The notes under the pieces are model-generated. The model saw nothing but the letters and a program-made list of their open reading frames with translations, was not told the origin of the DNA and ran no database searches. A program made the translations under genes and the position numbers. Below, in pieces: positions 54,706 through 63,695 of a stretch of DNA of 64,000 bases. Each line of letters starts with the position of its first letter. Position 1 is the stretch's first letter. Source of the stretch: Pseudomonas wenzhouensis (GTDB taxonomy: Bacteria; Pseudomonadota; Gammaproteobacteria; Pseudomonadales; Pseudomonadaceae); contig NZ_CP072610.1 in assembly GCF_021029445.1 (NCBI RefSeq), forward strand, positions 3,472,001 to 3,536,000, in the 5' to 3' direction.

Positions 54706-55947
54706 ATGATCGATCCCAAGCGCGTATTGCGCGCCCTCGCCGAACACTGGACATTGCTCGAACCGCTCTGCGAGCGTTTCGACGCCGGCACCCTGAGCCT
54801 GGTGGAGCTGCGCAACCAGCTCTCCACGCAGTTGCCCGACGCCACGCCCAGCGACACCACTGCCCTGCTCGACACCTGGATCCGCCTGGACATCCTGGTG
54901 CCGGTGGCCAAGAGCCCCAACCGTTTCGAGCTCAACGCGCAGATTCATGACTTCCTGGCCTACCTGCGCCGCGAGCACCGCCTCGGCCTGTGCCTGGAGA
55001 TCGAAGCCTACCTGCGCCACCTGGAGCGCCTGGCCGGCTATATCCAGGATGCCTTCGAGGTGCGCGATGCCAATGACCTCGCGCGTCAGTTGCGCCTGCT
55101 CGATATGCGCGTGCGCGACGTACTGAAGAAGCTGGCCAACGACGAACAGGCGCTGGTCAGCGTGGCCGACCGGGCTAAGACCAGCGACCGGCAGATTCCC
55201 CTGCGCCAGCGCTACGCCGAAGTGCTGGCCACCTGGGACGAATACGTCGAGCCGATGATCCAGTTGGTCGCCGCTGACGGTGCCTTCGAGCAAGGCGTGC
55301 GCCGCGTCGAACAGGTGCTGCTGCGCCTGCTCGGCGACCAGCAGCGCCTTGGCCAACTGGTCGACGACGACCTGCTGCTGCGCACCCACGCGCGCATTCT
55401 GGAAATGCAGACCACCGCTCAGCTGACCATGCGCAAGGCGCGCGAGCTGCTGCTACCGCTGCGCGAGGAAGCCCGTCGGCACAACGCCGTGACCCGTGGC
55501 GCCGCACTGGCGCTGTCGGTGATCCGCAAGAAGGGCATCGACGCCGTACCTCAGGCGGCCATGCCGCTGTTCACCCGGCCGCAGAGCAATTTCCTCGGCA
55601 GCGCCAGCCAGGTCGAGGCCTACGTCTACGCCCTGGCGCGCTTCGAAACCAAGCCGGCGCATTTCCCCAAGGCCAGTGGCAGCCGCAAGGGCGGCGCGCC
55701 CAAGGCACCAAAGACCGCGCGGGAAATGATCGAGCGCTGCGAACAGGCGCTGCCGCTGCCGGATCTGATGACCTGGCTGCTGGAGCAGGAACCGGAAGGC
55801 GCCACCGACGAGTTGCTCTACTGGTTCTCGCGCCTGTCGCGTGAATCGCGCTTCCAGCGCGACCGTCTGGAGCGTCAGACCTACCTGACCCGCGAGCATG
55901 AAATCAGCATCAGCTCCTATGCCCTGGTGGGCCGTCCCAATGGCTGA
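54706..55947 (+). CDS. mksF: Mks condensin kleisin subunit MksF
   Basis: ATG 54706 (MIDPKRVLRALAEHWTLLEPLCERFDAGTLSLVELRNQL) begins a 413-residue protein. It has a winged helix at the start, a helical middle (about 120-300) and a further helical end (LPLPDLMTWLLEQEPEGATDELLYWFSRLSRESRFQRD). It is the first gene of an MksF-MksE-MksB set that parallels mukFEB and the jetABC part of Wadjet. The kleisin bridges the two SMC heads. Some databases swap the B and F names; here F is the kleisin and B the SMC. Confidence 0.88.
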   Translation: MIDPKRVLRALAEHWTLLEPLCERFDAGTLSLVELRNQLSTQLPDATPSDTTALLDTWIRLDILVPVAKSPNRFELNAQIHDFLAYLRREHRLGLCLEIEAYLRHLERLAGYIQDAFEVRDANDLARQLRLLDMRVRDVLKKLANDEQALVSVADRAKTSDRQIPLRQRYAEVLATWDEYVEPMIQLVAADGAFEQGVRRVEQVLLRLLGDQQRLGQLVDDDLLLRTHARILEMQTTAQLTMRKARELLLPLREEARRHNAVTRGAALALSVIRKKGIDAVPQAAMPLFTRPQSNFLGSASQVEAYVYALARFETKPAHFPKASGSRKGGAPKAPKTAREMIERCEQALPLPDLMTWLLEQEPEGATDELLYWFSRLSRESRFQRDRLERQTYLTREHEISISSYALVGRPNG

Positions 55948-56031
55948 GTACCGCGTACGCAGCTTGTCCACCATTGGGCGCCCAATCGTTTCAGTTGCAG
56001 CCACGGCTGCAACTGCCAAAGAGCATCACCT

Positions 56032-56724
56032 ATGAATATCGATCTGAAAGAAATGACCCAGCTCGCGGCGGCCTTCCGCGACTTGTTCAAGGGCTACCAC
56101 ATCTCGCGCAGCGAGCCGGAATGCTACGCCCAGCTGTCCAGCATGCAGGACCAGTATCGCGCGCTGTTCCGCGCCCTCGGCTTCGAGCTGGTCTGTGACC
56201 CGCGCGGCTTCTACTACTTCGTGCCCGAGCAGGTCGCCCCACAGGTGAACAAGACCGCCCAACGCCTGGCGCTGTTCACCTTCATTCTGGTCGAGCACCT
56301 GGCCGACCAGGGCCGCGATCCGCTCTCCGTACTCGACGGCGGCAGCATCGGCCGTGACGAGCTGCCGGCACTGCTAGAGAAGTACCGCGACCTGTTCCTG
56401 CAGGCCGAAGTCACCACCTTCGAGGAGCTGGAAGACAAGATCATCCGCCGCCTCATCCAGCTCGGTTTCGCCGAGGACAGCAACGGCGTATACCGCTTCC
56501 TGCCGCCGATGCACCGTTTCCTCGACGTCTGCCTGTCAGTGCAGCACGACCGCGACCTGGCCGCCAGCCTGCACAGCAGCGACCTGCCGCTGCCGGCGCC
56601 GGTGCTGCTGGACGATGACGGCGACGCCGACGCAACCGCTGTCATCGATATCGAAAAATCCGAGGAGGACGCCCTGGCTCGTGCCATGGCCGAAGAACGC
56701 GCCGCACAGGAGATGGACGCATGA
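56032..56724 (+). CDS. mksE: Mks condensin subunit MksE
   Basis: The 230-residue protein is made of winged helices typical of MukE/MksE-type KITE proteins (LKEMTQLAAAFRDLFKGYHISRSEPECYAQLSSM … FEELEDKIIRRLIQLGFAEDSNGVYRFLPPMHRFLDVC), followed by an acidic tail. It binds the kleisin MksF and regulates DNA entry. The stop overlaps the mksB start in ATGA (56721-56724), so these are coupled. A gap of 84 bases separates it from mksF. Confidence 0.9.
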   Translation: MNIDLKEMTQLAAAFRDLFKGYHISRSEPECYAQLSSMQDQYRALFRALGFELVCDPRGFYYFVPEQVAPQVNKTAQRLALFTFILVEHLADQGRDPLSVLDGGSIGRDELPALLEKYRDLFLQAEVTTFEELEDKIIRRLIQLGFAEDSNGVYRFLPPMHRFLDVCLSVQHDRDLAASLHSSDLPLPAPVLLDDDGDADATAVIDIEKSEEDALARAMAEERAAQEMDA

Positions 56725-59552
56725 GCCAGGAACGCTACGGCATCCGCCGCTTCGCCCTGCTGAACACTGCCGGCTACAGCCTCGGCCTGTTCCCGCTGGA
56801 AAACCCGCTGTCGGTCTACGGCGCCAACAACCTCGGCAAATCCGCCTCGATCAACGCCCTGCAGTTCCCCATCCTGGCGCGCATGTCGGACATGAGCTTC
56901 GGCAAGTACAGCCTGGAAGCCTCGCGCAAGTTCTACTTCGCCAGCGACACCAGCTATATCCTCGTCGAAGTCGCCCTGCCCCACGGACCGCATGTCATCG
57001 GTGTGGCCGGTCGCGGCCCGGGCGGCGGCTTCGGCCACCAGTTCTTCGCCTACGCCGGTGAGCTGGATCTGGAGCATTACCAGAGCAACGGCACCTGCCT
57101 GCGTCAGCGCGAGCTGTTCAAGAACCTCGGCCAGGCCGGCATCACCGCCTACGAGCTGAAGCCCGACGAACTTCGTCGCCTGCTGGTCGGCGGTCACACC
57201 AGCATTCCGCTGGACCTGACCCTGATCCCGCTGCGCTCGACCAGCGAGCAGAGCCTGAAGACCTTCCGCGCGCTGTTCATCAATCTGCTGCACATGAGAG
57301 AGATTACAGCGGCCAAGCTCAAGCAGCTGTTCCTCGACGCCTTCGAGCACAGCCTGCGCTCGGGCAGCGTCGACTATATCGCCGCCACCGAGGAAGCCTT
57401 CCGCGACGTGCGCCGCATGGAGCAGGACTACCAGGCCCTGGTCACCGCCGGCCCGCTGATCGAGGCACTGGCCTCGGGCGTCACTCAGCGCGAGACTCTA
57501 CGCGGCAAGATGCACCGTCTCTCGCCGCTGCTCGATAACCTGCTGGGCACTTGGCACGACTACGCCGATGCGCGCAAGGAAGAGCTGGTGATCCAGGCTG
57601 AGCACTATCGCAACGAGCAGGACGGCCTGCAGAACGAACAGCGCGGCGGCACCGCCGAGCTGATGCGTCTGGAACGCGAGATCAGTGAAATCCAGCGCTG
57701 GCTGGGTGAGCTGTCGGTACTGAAGAACCGCTTCGCCCTGGTTGAAAACGCCAAGGTGCTGGAAGAGCAACTGCTCGCCGCCAAGGATGCCCACGACGAA
57801 CTGGCCGGTGCCCTGGCGCAGTCGCGCCAGTTCTCCAGCGAAGACCTGGACGAGCGTCTGCGCGATCTGGAAAAACGCCTCAAGTCGGTCAAGCAGCAGC
57901 TCGACCACGCCGACAACAACAGCTACTCGCGCCTGCGCGAGGAGTTCAGCCAGCAGGACGTCGACCGCCTGATGCGCCTGTTCAACGGCCAGTTGTTCAG
58001 CCTGCCGCTCGGCGAGAAAGGCATCCAGGCCGAGGGCGATGACTGGGTCAAGGCCGTCGAAGCAGTGCTGGATCGCTTCAAGGGCGACACCTTCGCCGTG
58101 CCGGGCCTGTCCATCGACCTCAGCCATATCGAGCCGCCGGCGCTGCAGGCACTGGCTGACCGCGCCGCCCTGCGCGACCAGAAGGATCGCCTGGAGCGCG
58201 AACTCAAGCAGCTCAAGACCCAGCAATCGGTCGCCGCCGACCGCGCCGCCAGCAAGGCCCAGGCCGAGACGCTGTACCAGGCCGTGCTGGACGCGCAGAA
58301 GGCTCTGGAAGACTTCCGCAAGAGCCAGACCCTCGCTGCCGAAGAGCCGCAGAAGCTGGAACGCCTGGCCGAACTGGAAGGCGCCCAGGATGAACTCAAG
58401 CGTGCCAGCGATGCCTTCGCCGAACGCGTGCAGCAACTCTCCGCCAAGCTGCAACTGGTCGGCCGCCAACTGGCCGATCTGGAAGCCAAGGAACGCACCC
58501 TGGAAGATGCCCTGCGTCGTCGCCAGTTGCTGCCGGCTGACCTGCCCTTCGGCACGCCGTTCATGGAGCCGGTGGACGACTCGCTGGACAATCTGCTGCC
58601 GCTGCTTAACGACTATCAGGACACCTGGCAGGCACTGCAACGCATCGACGGCCAGATCGAGGCGCTCTACGCCCAGGTGCGCCTGAAAGGTGTGGCCAAG
58701 TTCGACAGCGAGGACGACGTCGAGCGCCGCCTGCAACTCTTGGTCAATGCCTATGCCCACCGCCAGGACGAAGCGCTAACCCTGGCCAAGGCGCGCCGTG
58801 CGGCGGTCACCGACATCGCCCGCACCCTGCGCAATATCCGCAGCGACTACGACAACCTGGAACACCAACTGGCGCTGTTCAACCGCGAGATCAACAAGCG
58901 CCAGGTCTCCAACCTGCAAAGCTTCCGCATCGTCCTGGCACCGAACAAGGAAGCCCTGCGCCATATCGATCAGATCATCCACAGCGCCGGCCAGTATGAG
59001 GAAGGCGAAACCCTGTCGGTGTTCGACCTGTCGCAATCGGCCGATCAGGATGCCAAGAACGAGGAAGCCAAGGACTACCTGTCGCGCCTGGTGGCGGCCA
59101 ATGGCAACCAGTTGGGCCTGAAGGATCTGTTCGAACTGGCTTTCGAGATCACCAAGGTGCATGGCCAGCCGGTGATTCACACCGACATCGATGGCGCTGC
59201 TTCCAACGGCACCACCATGACCATCAAGGCGCTGACCAACATGTACCTGTTGCTGCACCTGATGGATCGCGAGCAGGCCGGGCGCATTCGCCTGCCCTAC
59301 TACCTCGACGAGGCAGCGGACATCGACGAGCGCAACCAGCAGGCGCTGATCGAGACCAGCCTGCAGCTCGGTTTCGTGCCGATCCTGGCGTCGGTGAAAC
59401 CGCAGGTCTCGGCCCACGTGGCCATCGACCTGGAAGGCGGCAGCGGCCCCAACGGTATCTACATCGACGAGGCGGACTGGAAATTCATCAAGCCACGCGA
59501 AAGTGCCAAGGCCCAGGCAACTCAGCAGGAAGAGACAACCGAGCCGGCCTGA
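56721..59552 (+). CDS. mksB: Mks condensin SMC-like ATPase MksB
   Basis: The 943-residue protein has the ATP-binding head split over both ends: P-loop GANNLGKS (34-41) and, near residue 860, the Walker B YYLDEAADID with NGTTMTIKALTNMYLLLHL as the likely signature region. Between them is a coiled coil rich in Glu, Gln, Arg and Ala (about 270-700). It is smaller than MukB (about 1480), as expected of MksB. It folds DNA with MksE and MksF; relatives in Wadjet systems also restrict plasmids. No nuclease gene (MksG/JetD) follows; the next gene is convergent. Confidence 0.92.
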   Translation: MSQERYGIRRFALLNTAGYSLGLFPLENPLSVYGANNLGKSASINALQFPILARMSDMSFGKYSLEASRKFYFASDTSYILVEVALPHGPHVIGVAGRGPGGGFGHQFFAYAGELDLEHYQSNGTCLRQRELFKNLGQAGITAYELKPDELRRLLVGGHTSIPLDLTLIPLRSTSEQSLKTFRALFINLLHMREITAAKLKQLFLDAFEHSLRSGSVDYIAATEEAFRDVRRMEQDYQALVTAGPLIEALASGVTQRETLRGKMHRLSPLLDNLLGTWHDYADARKEELVIQAEHYRNEQDGLQNEQRGGTAELMRLEREISEIQRWLGELSVLKNRFALVENAKVLEEQLLAAKDAHDELAGALAQSRQFSSEDLDERLRDLEKRLKSVKQQLDHADNNSYSRLREEFSQQDVDRLMRLFNGQLFSLPLGEKGIQAEGDDWVKAVEAVLDRFKGDTFAVPGLSIDLSHIEPPALQALADRAALRDQKDRLERELKQLKTQQSVAADRAASKAQAETLYQAVLDAQKALEDFRKSQTLAAEEPQKLERLAELEGAQDELKRASDAFAERVQQLSAKLQLVGRQLADLEAKERTLEDALRRRQLLPADLPFGTPFMEPVDDSLDNLLPLLNDYQDTWQALQRIDGQIEALYAQVRLKGVAKFDSEDDVERRLQLLVNAYAHRQDEALTLAKARRAAVTDIARTLRNIRSDYDNLEHQLALFNREINKRQVSNLQSFRIVLAPNKEALRHIDQIIHSAGQYEEGETLSVFDLSQSADQDAKNEEAKDYLSRLVAANGNQLGLKDLFELAFEITKVHGQPVIHTDIDGAASNGTTMTIKALTNMYLLLHLMDREQAGRIRLPYYLDEAADIDERNQQALIETSLQLGFVPILASVKPQVSAHVAIDLEGGSGPNGIYIDEADWKFIKPRESAKAQATQQEETTEPA

Positions 59553-59556
59553 CTCG

Positions 59557-59615
59557 TCGCGGCTAAAGCCCCTCCCACGGTACAGGATGCAACTGTAGGA
59601 GGGGCTTTAGCCGCG
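59557..59615. repeat. large inverted repeat after mksB
   Basis: CGCGGCTAAAGCCCCTCC and GGAGGGGCTTTAGCCGCG are perfect complements around about 22 bases. It starts a few bases after the mksB stop and probably ends its transcript. Confidence 0.65.
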
Positions 59616-59637
59616 AGCCTTTATATCCGTCAAAATG

Positions 59638-59665
59638 AAAGGGGCCGCTCGCTGCGGCCCCTTTC
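59638..59665 (-). terminator. terminator between mksB and the MCE gene
   Basis: AAAGGGGCCGC-TCGCT-GCGGCCCCTTT has an 11-bp stem; read on the minus strand it is followed by CATTTTG. It lies 18 bases past the stop of the convergent MCE-protein gene. Confidence 0.75.
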
Positions 59666-59683
59666 GCTTCCATGACAGTCTTA

Positions 59684-61984
59684 CTACTCCAGCACGATCT
59701 TCGGCGCCCACTCCAGCCAGCCTTCGCCGGGCTCGTCGAACAAGGCAAAGGTCTGCCCCGGCTGAGCCGGTCCGCCCATATCCGGATTGTTCGGTGTGGC
59801 AAAGGCAATGCCGCCTTCGAGCAACGCCTCCAGCGATTCAGTACGCACCTTGACGCCCTTGAACAGCCCGGCATCCACACCAATACCGCTGGCATTCCAG
59901 AAGCGGCTGCCCGAACGCACCAGCGGCGCATAGCGTGGCTCGATCAGCACATGGATCAGCACACGATCCGAGGTCGGGCCCAGTTCGAAATCCACCACCT
60001 TGCCCACCGGCACTTCGCGGTAGCTGACGATCACCCCCGGCTTGATCGATCCCCGCCGTGGCGCGCTCAGCACCAGACGCAAGCCTTCCTCACGCACCGC
60101 CTGGTTCGGCGGGCTTGCCAGTGCAGTGAACTGGGTACGACGCGCGCCCTTCTGCGCGGCCGGTCGTACCTCCAGATACTGACCGCTGACCAGCGTCCCG
60201 AGATTCGCAGCACGGGTCAGGCTCAGCTCCGGCTTCACTACCCAGAACTGCGTCCCTTCACGAGTGATCTGCTCGACCGCCTGAGTGATACGCACATTGA
60301 GGATCACGCCTTGCAGATCATCGGTCAGGCCAAGCGTTTCCACCTTGCCGACCTCCAGCCCCTTGTAGCGCACCAGCGTACCGGGTTGCAGGCCATCGCC
60401 ATCGGCCACACGGATGGTGATCTGCTTGCCCAGTTGCAAGGCGCTGTCGCGATCCGCATGCAGGGCGAAGCGCTGCACCTGGCGGTCGGATCTGGCGGCT
60501 TGCAGATCCGGCGTCTCGAAGGCAATGCCGCCTGCCAAAAGCGTCTGCAGGGATTCGCTCTTGACCTCGACGCCCGACAACCCGCCCTTGAGGGTGATGC
60601 CGCTGGCATTCCAGAAGCGCGTCGACGTATTGATCAGGTGCACGTAATCCGGCTCGATATGCACACCGAGTACCACCTGACTGTTGTCGCGTCCCAGCTG
60701 GTAACTCTGCACCGAGCCGACCTTGATCTGCCGGTAGAGCACCGGGCTACCCACTTCGATTGAGCCTAGCTGATCGCTGAACAACACCAGATGCAGGCCC
60801 GGCGCGCCCAAGTCAAGAGGTGGCGCCTTGCTGCGAGCCACGAAGCTGCGTGCCGGCGGATTGCCTTTATCACCGGGACGCACGGCAATGTAGTTACCCT
60901 TGACCAAGGCTTCGAGCCCCGTGATACCGGCCAGGGAAATGGAGGGTTTGACCACCCAGAAATCCGAGCCCTCGACCAGATAATCTTCAGCCAACGGATT
61001 GATCGTCAGTTCAGCCGTCGCACTGTTCAGGTCACGGTCTATCTGCATGGTTTTCAGCGAGCCAACCTGGATGCCCTTGTACATCACCGGCGTGCGGCCT
61101 TCCTGCAAACCATCGAAATCACTGAGTTTGACGATAACCTTGATGCCTGCCTGAGCCTCGTCGTAATCCTCATACAGACGAAATGGCAGCGCAGGGTCGG
61201 TCGCCGGGCTGTCCTTGCGATGTTCAGGCGTGGCGAAGGCGATACCGCCGGCAACGATGCTGGCCAGCGATTCGCTGCGCAGCTTGAAACCCGACAGATC
61301 GGCATCGACACTGATACCGCTGGCATTCCAGAAGCGCGTATGTTTGCGCACCAGATGCGCGTATGCAGGCTCGATGAACACCTTCACTTCAACCGTGCTC
61401 TGATCATCGCCCAGGGTATAACTCTTGACTCGCCCCACCTGAATCTGACGGTAGAACACGGGACTGTCACGATTGAGCGAGCCCAAGCGTTCGGCTTTCA
61501 GGGTGATATGCAAGCCAGGCACGTCATCGCCCATGGGCGGCTCCTGAGGCAGGGCGGTAAAGCTGCGCGTCGCCTCACCCTCGCCCGGACTGAAGGTAAT
61601 GTAGTTACCCGATACCAGCGTCTCCAGACCACTGATACCGGCCAGGCTGACATTGGGCTTGACCAACCAGAAGCGCGTGCCGCTACGCAGGTATTGCTCC
61701 AGTTCCTTGTTCACTTCCAACTGGGCGACCACGCCACGTTTCTCGCCACTCGAGTCGAGACTGATAGCGGTCACCTTGCCTACCGCCATGCCCTTGAACA
61801 TCAGCTCGGTCTTGCCAGCCTGAATACCCTCCCCGCTGGCAAATACCAATTCGACCTGAATGCCTGCCTCGCTATAGGCGCGCCAGGCCAGCCAACCACC
61901 AATCAGCAGCGCGATAAGCGGCAATACCCAAATGGCCGACCAGTTCGAAGCAGGACGCGTCTTGGCCAGAGGAAGGTCAGTCAT
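59684..61984 (-). CDS. pqiB: MCE-domain intermembrane lipid-transport protein (PqiB/LetB family)
   Basis: The 766-residue protein has one N-terminal membrane helix (SAIWVLPLIALLIGGWLAW) and a chain of six MCE/MlaD domains. Each opens like GIQVELVFASGEGIQAG…MFKGMAVGKV or GLHITLKAERLGSLNRDSPVFYRQIQVGRV; starts are near residues 40, 157, 285, 402, 525 and 635. E. coli PqiB has three such domains and LetB (YebT) seven, so six makes this a LetB-like tube. Stacked rings should form a periplasmic channel for lipids between the inner and outer membrane. Two PqiA-type genes overlap upstream. Confidence 0.9.
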   Translation of the reverse strand: MTDLPLAKTRPASNWSAIWVLPLIALLIGGWLAWRAYSEAGIQVELVFASGEGIQAGKTELMFKGMAVGKVTAISLDSSGEKRGVVAQLEVNKELEQYLRSGTRFWLVKPNVSLAGISGLETLVSGNYITFSPGEGEATRSFTALPQEPPMGDDVPGLHITLKAERLGSLNRDSPVFYRQIQVGRVKSYTLGDDQSTVEVKVFIEPAYAHLVRKHTRFWNASGISVDADLSGFKLRSESLASIVAGGIAFATPEHRKDSPATDPALPFRLYEDYDEAQAGIKVIVKLSDFDGLQEGRTPVMYKGIQVGSLKTMQIDRDLNSATAELTINPLAEDYLVEGSDFWVVKPSISLAGITGLEALVKGNYIAVRPGDKGNPPARSFVARSKAPPLDLGAPGLHLVLFSDQLGSIEVGSPVLYRQIKVGSVQSYQLGRDNSQVVLGVHIEPDYVHLINTSTRFWNASGITLKGGLSGVEVKSESLQTLLAGGIAFETPDLQAARSDRQVQRFALHADRDSALQLGKQITIRVADGDGLQPGTLVRYKGLEVGKVETLGLTDDLQGVILNVRITQAVEQITREGTQFWVVKPELSLTRAANLGTLVSGQYLEVRPAAQKGARRTQFTALASPPNQAVREEGLRLVLSAPRRGSIKPGVIVSYREVPVGKVVDFELGPTSDRVLIHVLIEPRYAPLVRSGSRFWNASGIGVDAGLFKGVKVRTESLEALLEGGIAFATPNNPDMGGPAQPGQTFALFDEPGEGWLEWAPKIVLE

Positions 61985-62600
61985 GATCGGTTTCCGTGTT
62001 ATCCCAGATAAGGCGAGGGTCGAACGTCAGAGCAGCGAGCATGGTCAGGATCACCACACTGGCAAAGGCAGCCGCTCCCGCTCCAGCTTCGATGCTGGCC
62101 AGGCTGCCAAAATTCACCACGGCCACCAGAATGGCGATGACGAAAATATCGAGCATCGACCAACGGCCAATCCACTCGATAAAGCGGTACATGAGAATAC
62201 GCTGCCGCGCGGACATCTGCTGATGACGCTGCACCGAATACAGCAGCAATGCGATACCTACCAACTTGAAAGTCGGCACCAGAATACTTGCGATAAACAC
62301 CACGGCAGCAATCGGCAGCATGCCAAAGTGAATCAGCTCCACCACACCGCCCATGATGGTCGCAGGCGAGCCTCTGCCCAGGCTATTGACCGTCATGATC
62401 GGGAGAAGATTGGCTGGGATATAGAGAATCGCCGACGTCAGCAACAAGGCCCAGGTTCTGATCAGACTATTGGGGCGACGGGCATGAATCTGCCCGCCAC
62501 AGCGGCTGCAGTATTGGCGCCTGACATCTGTATCAAGTGGATTGAGCTGGTGGCACTCATGACAGATCAGCAAACCCGCATCAATCGCCCGCATGGACAT
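61977..62600 (-). CDS. pqiA: PqiA-family membrane protein (second half-size copy)
   Basis: The 207-residue protein starts MSMRAIDAGLLICHECHQLNPLDTDVRRQYCSRCGGQIHARRPNSLIRTWALLLTSAILYIPANLLPIMTV: a zinc-ribbon with CHEC and CSRC, then about four helices (LYIPANLLPIMTV is the family signature). Standard PqiA/LetA fuses two such units; here they are separate genes. It overlaps the MCE gene by eight bases and the upstream half-size gene by about 20. With PqiB it should form the inner-membrane base of the lipid channel. Confidence 0.9.
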   Translation of the reverse strand: MSMRAIDAGLLICHECHQLNPLDTDVRRQYCSRCGGQIHARRPNSLIRTWALLLTSAILYIPANLLPIMTVNSLGRGSPATIMGGVVELIHFGMLPIAAVVFIASILVPTFKLVGIALLLYSVQRHQQMSARQRILMYRFIEWIGRWSMLDIFVIAILVAVVNFGSLASIEAGAGAAAFASVVILTMLAALTFDPRLIWDNTETDHD

Positions 62601-63240
62601 TCTCCCCGGACAACGCTTCCCAGATCTGATGAGGGGCCATGGTCACTTCCAACCACACCTGCACCAACAGCAAGGCGATAAAGCAGAACAAGCCAAGCCC
62701 CAAGCTCAGATCAGCCAGGTCCATCAATTTCACCATCGCCACCAGAATGCCCATCAGGTAGACCTCGAGCATTCCCCACTCACGCATGTGGTGGTAGATC
62801 CGATAGAGCAACAGACCGTAGCTACGAGCGAAATCCATACGAATACTCAGGAGCACCAGTAGCTGGCAAAGCAACTTGAGCAATGGCACGGCCATGCTGC
62901 ACAGAAACACCACCACTGCGATGCCCTGCATGCCGCTTTCATACAGGCCGACCACGCCACTCCAGACCGTATCTTGCGAGGTCTGTCCAAGTAGATTGAG
63001 CTGCATGATGGGCAGGAAGTTGGCTGGCACGTAAAGAAGCAGGGCGGTCAGCACCAACGCCATACTGCGCCGCACGACACGATGCCGATGGCTGAACAAT
63101 TCGTAGCCGCAGCGCGGACATTCGGCACTCTCGCCATCCTGCAACACCGGCTTGCGCATCAGCAGATCGCATTCATGACAGGCAATCAACTGTTCGAGTG
63201 GCAAAGATGACAAGGAAGATTCGGGCGGCGAGTCAGACAT
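62581..63240 (-). CDS. pqiA: PqiA-family membrane protein (first half-size copy)
   Basis: The 219-residue protein has a zinc-ribbon CHECDLLMRKPVLQDGESAECPRCGYELF, then the signature ALLLYVPANFLPIMQLNLLGQTSQDTVWSGVVGLYESGMQGIAVVVFLCSMAVPLLKL and further helices. It is the first gene of the unit and is paralogous to the next one. Together the two correspond to the N- and C-terminal halves of E. coli PqiA/LetA. No SoxS-type regulation is implied by the family name. Confidence 0.9.
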   Translation of the reverse strand: MSDSPPESSLSSLPLEQLIACHECDLLMRKPVLQDGESAECPRCGYELFSHRHRVVRRSMALVLTALLLYVPANFLPIMQLNLLGQTSQDTVWSGVVGLYESGMQGIAVVVFLCSMAVPLLKLLCQLLVLLSIRMDFARSYGLLLYRIYHHMREWGMLEVYLMGILVAMVKLMDLADLSLGLGLFCFIALLLVQVWLEVTMAPHQIWEALSGENVHAGD

Positions 63241-63298
63241 GAAAGTCCCCTGCAGAATTCACGCATTCTACCCGAGCGACACCAGACGCCGACATATC

Positions 63299-63360
63299 GT
63301 AGGGTGCACCGCGCGCACCGACCTGTCGGCGTCCTTGTTGGTGCGCGCAGCGCACCCTAC
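63299..63360. repeat. dispersed hairpin repeat
   Basis: GTAGGGTGCACCGCGCGCACC pairs with GGTGCGCGCAGCGCACCCTAC, leaving a loop of about 20 bases. It lies just downstream of the rRNA operon terminator, between that operon and the pqiA gene. Confidence 0.65.
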
Positions 63361-63391
63361 ACGCAGCTCTATTTTTCCGCGCTCAAAGAAT

Positions 63392-63421
63392 AAACCCCCG
63401 CCTCTTTCGAAGCGGGGGTTT
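63392..63421 (-). terminator. terminator of the rRNA operon
   Basis: On the minus strand AAACCCCCGC-TTCGAAAGAG-GCGGGGGTTT has a 10-bp stem and ends with TATTCTTT. It follows the 5S gene by about ten bases. Confidence 0.85.
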
Positions 63422-63430
63422 CGTATAGGA

Positions 63431-63547
63431 GCTTGACGATGACCTACTCTCACATGGTGAAGCACCACACTACCATCGGCGATGCGTCGTTTCACTACTG
63501 AGTTCGGGATGGGATCAGGTGGTTCCAACGCTCTATGGTCGTCAAGC
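63431..63547 (-). rRNA. rrf: 5S ribosomal RNA
   Basis: Read on the minus strand it begins GCTTGACGACCATAGAGCGT and contains the conserved 5S segments GGAACCACCTGATCCCATCC and CCGAACTCAGTAGTGAAACG, ending AGTAGGTCATCGTCAAGC, which closes the terminal stem. The length of about 117 bases is normal. The ORF drawn across it on the same strand is not a gene. Confidence 0.97.
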
Positions 63548-63695
63548 AATTCGGTTGGGATGTCGTCGTGAGACGCTATCCCTTGGATACGTGATAGATG
63601 CTTTGTAGTTCTTGCAAATTTTCGGCTTTCTGTCGACTTCACCATCGACACCCTCTGTCTCCGGCTTATGCCTTCGCAGATTGTTTGGGTGTTAT

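Noticed and set aside
63268..63651. Minus-strand ORF of 127 residues
   Set aside because: It spans the rRNA terminator and 5S rRNA, which explain the sequence.
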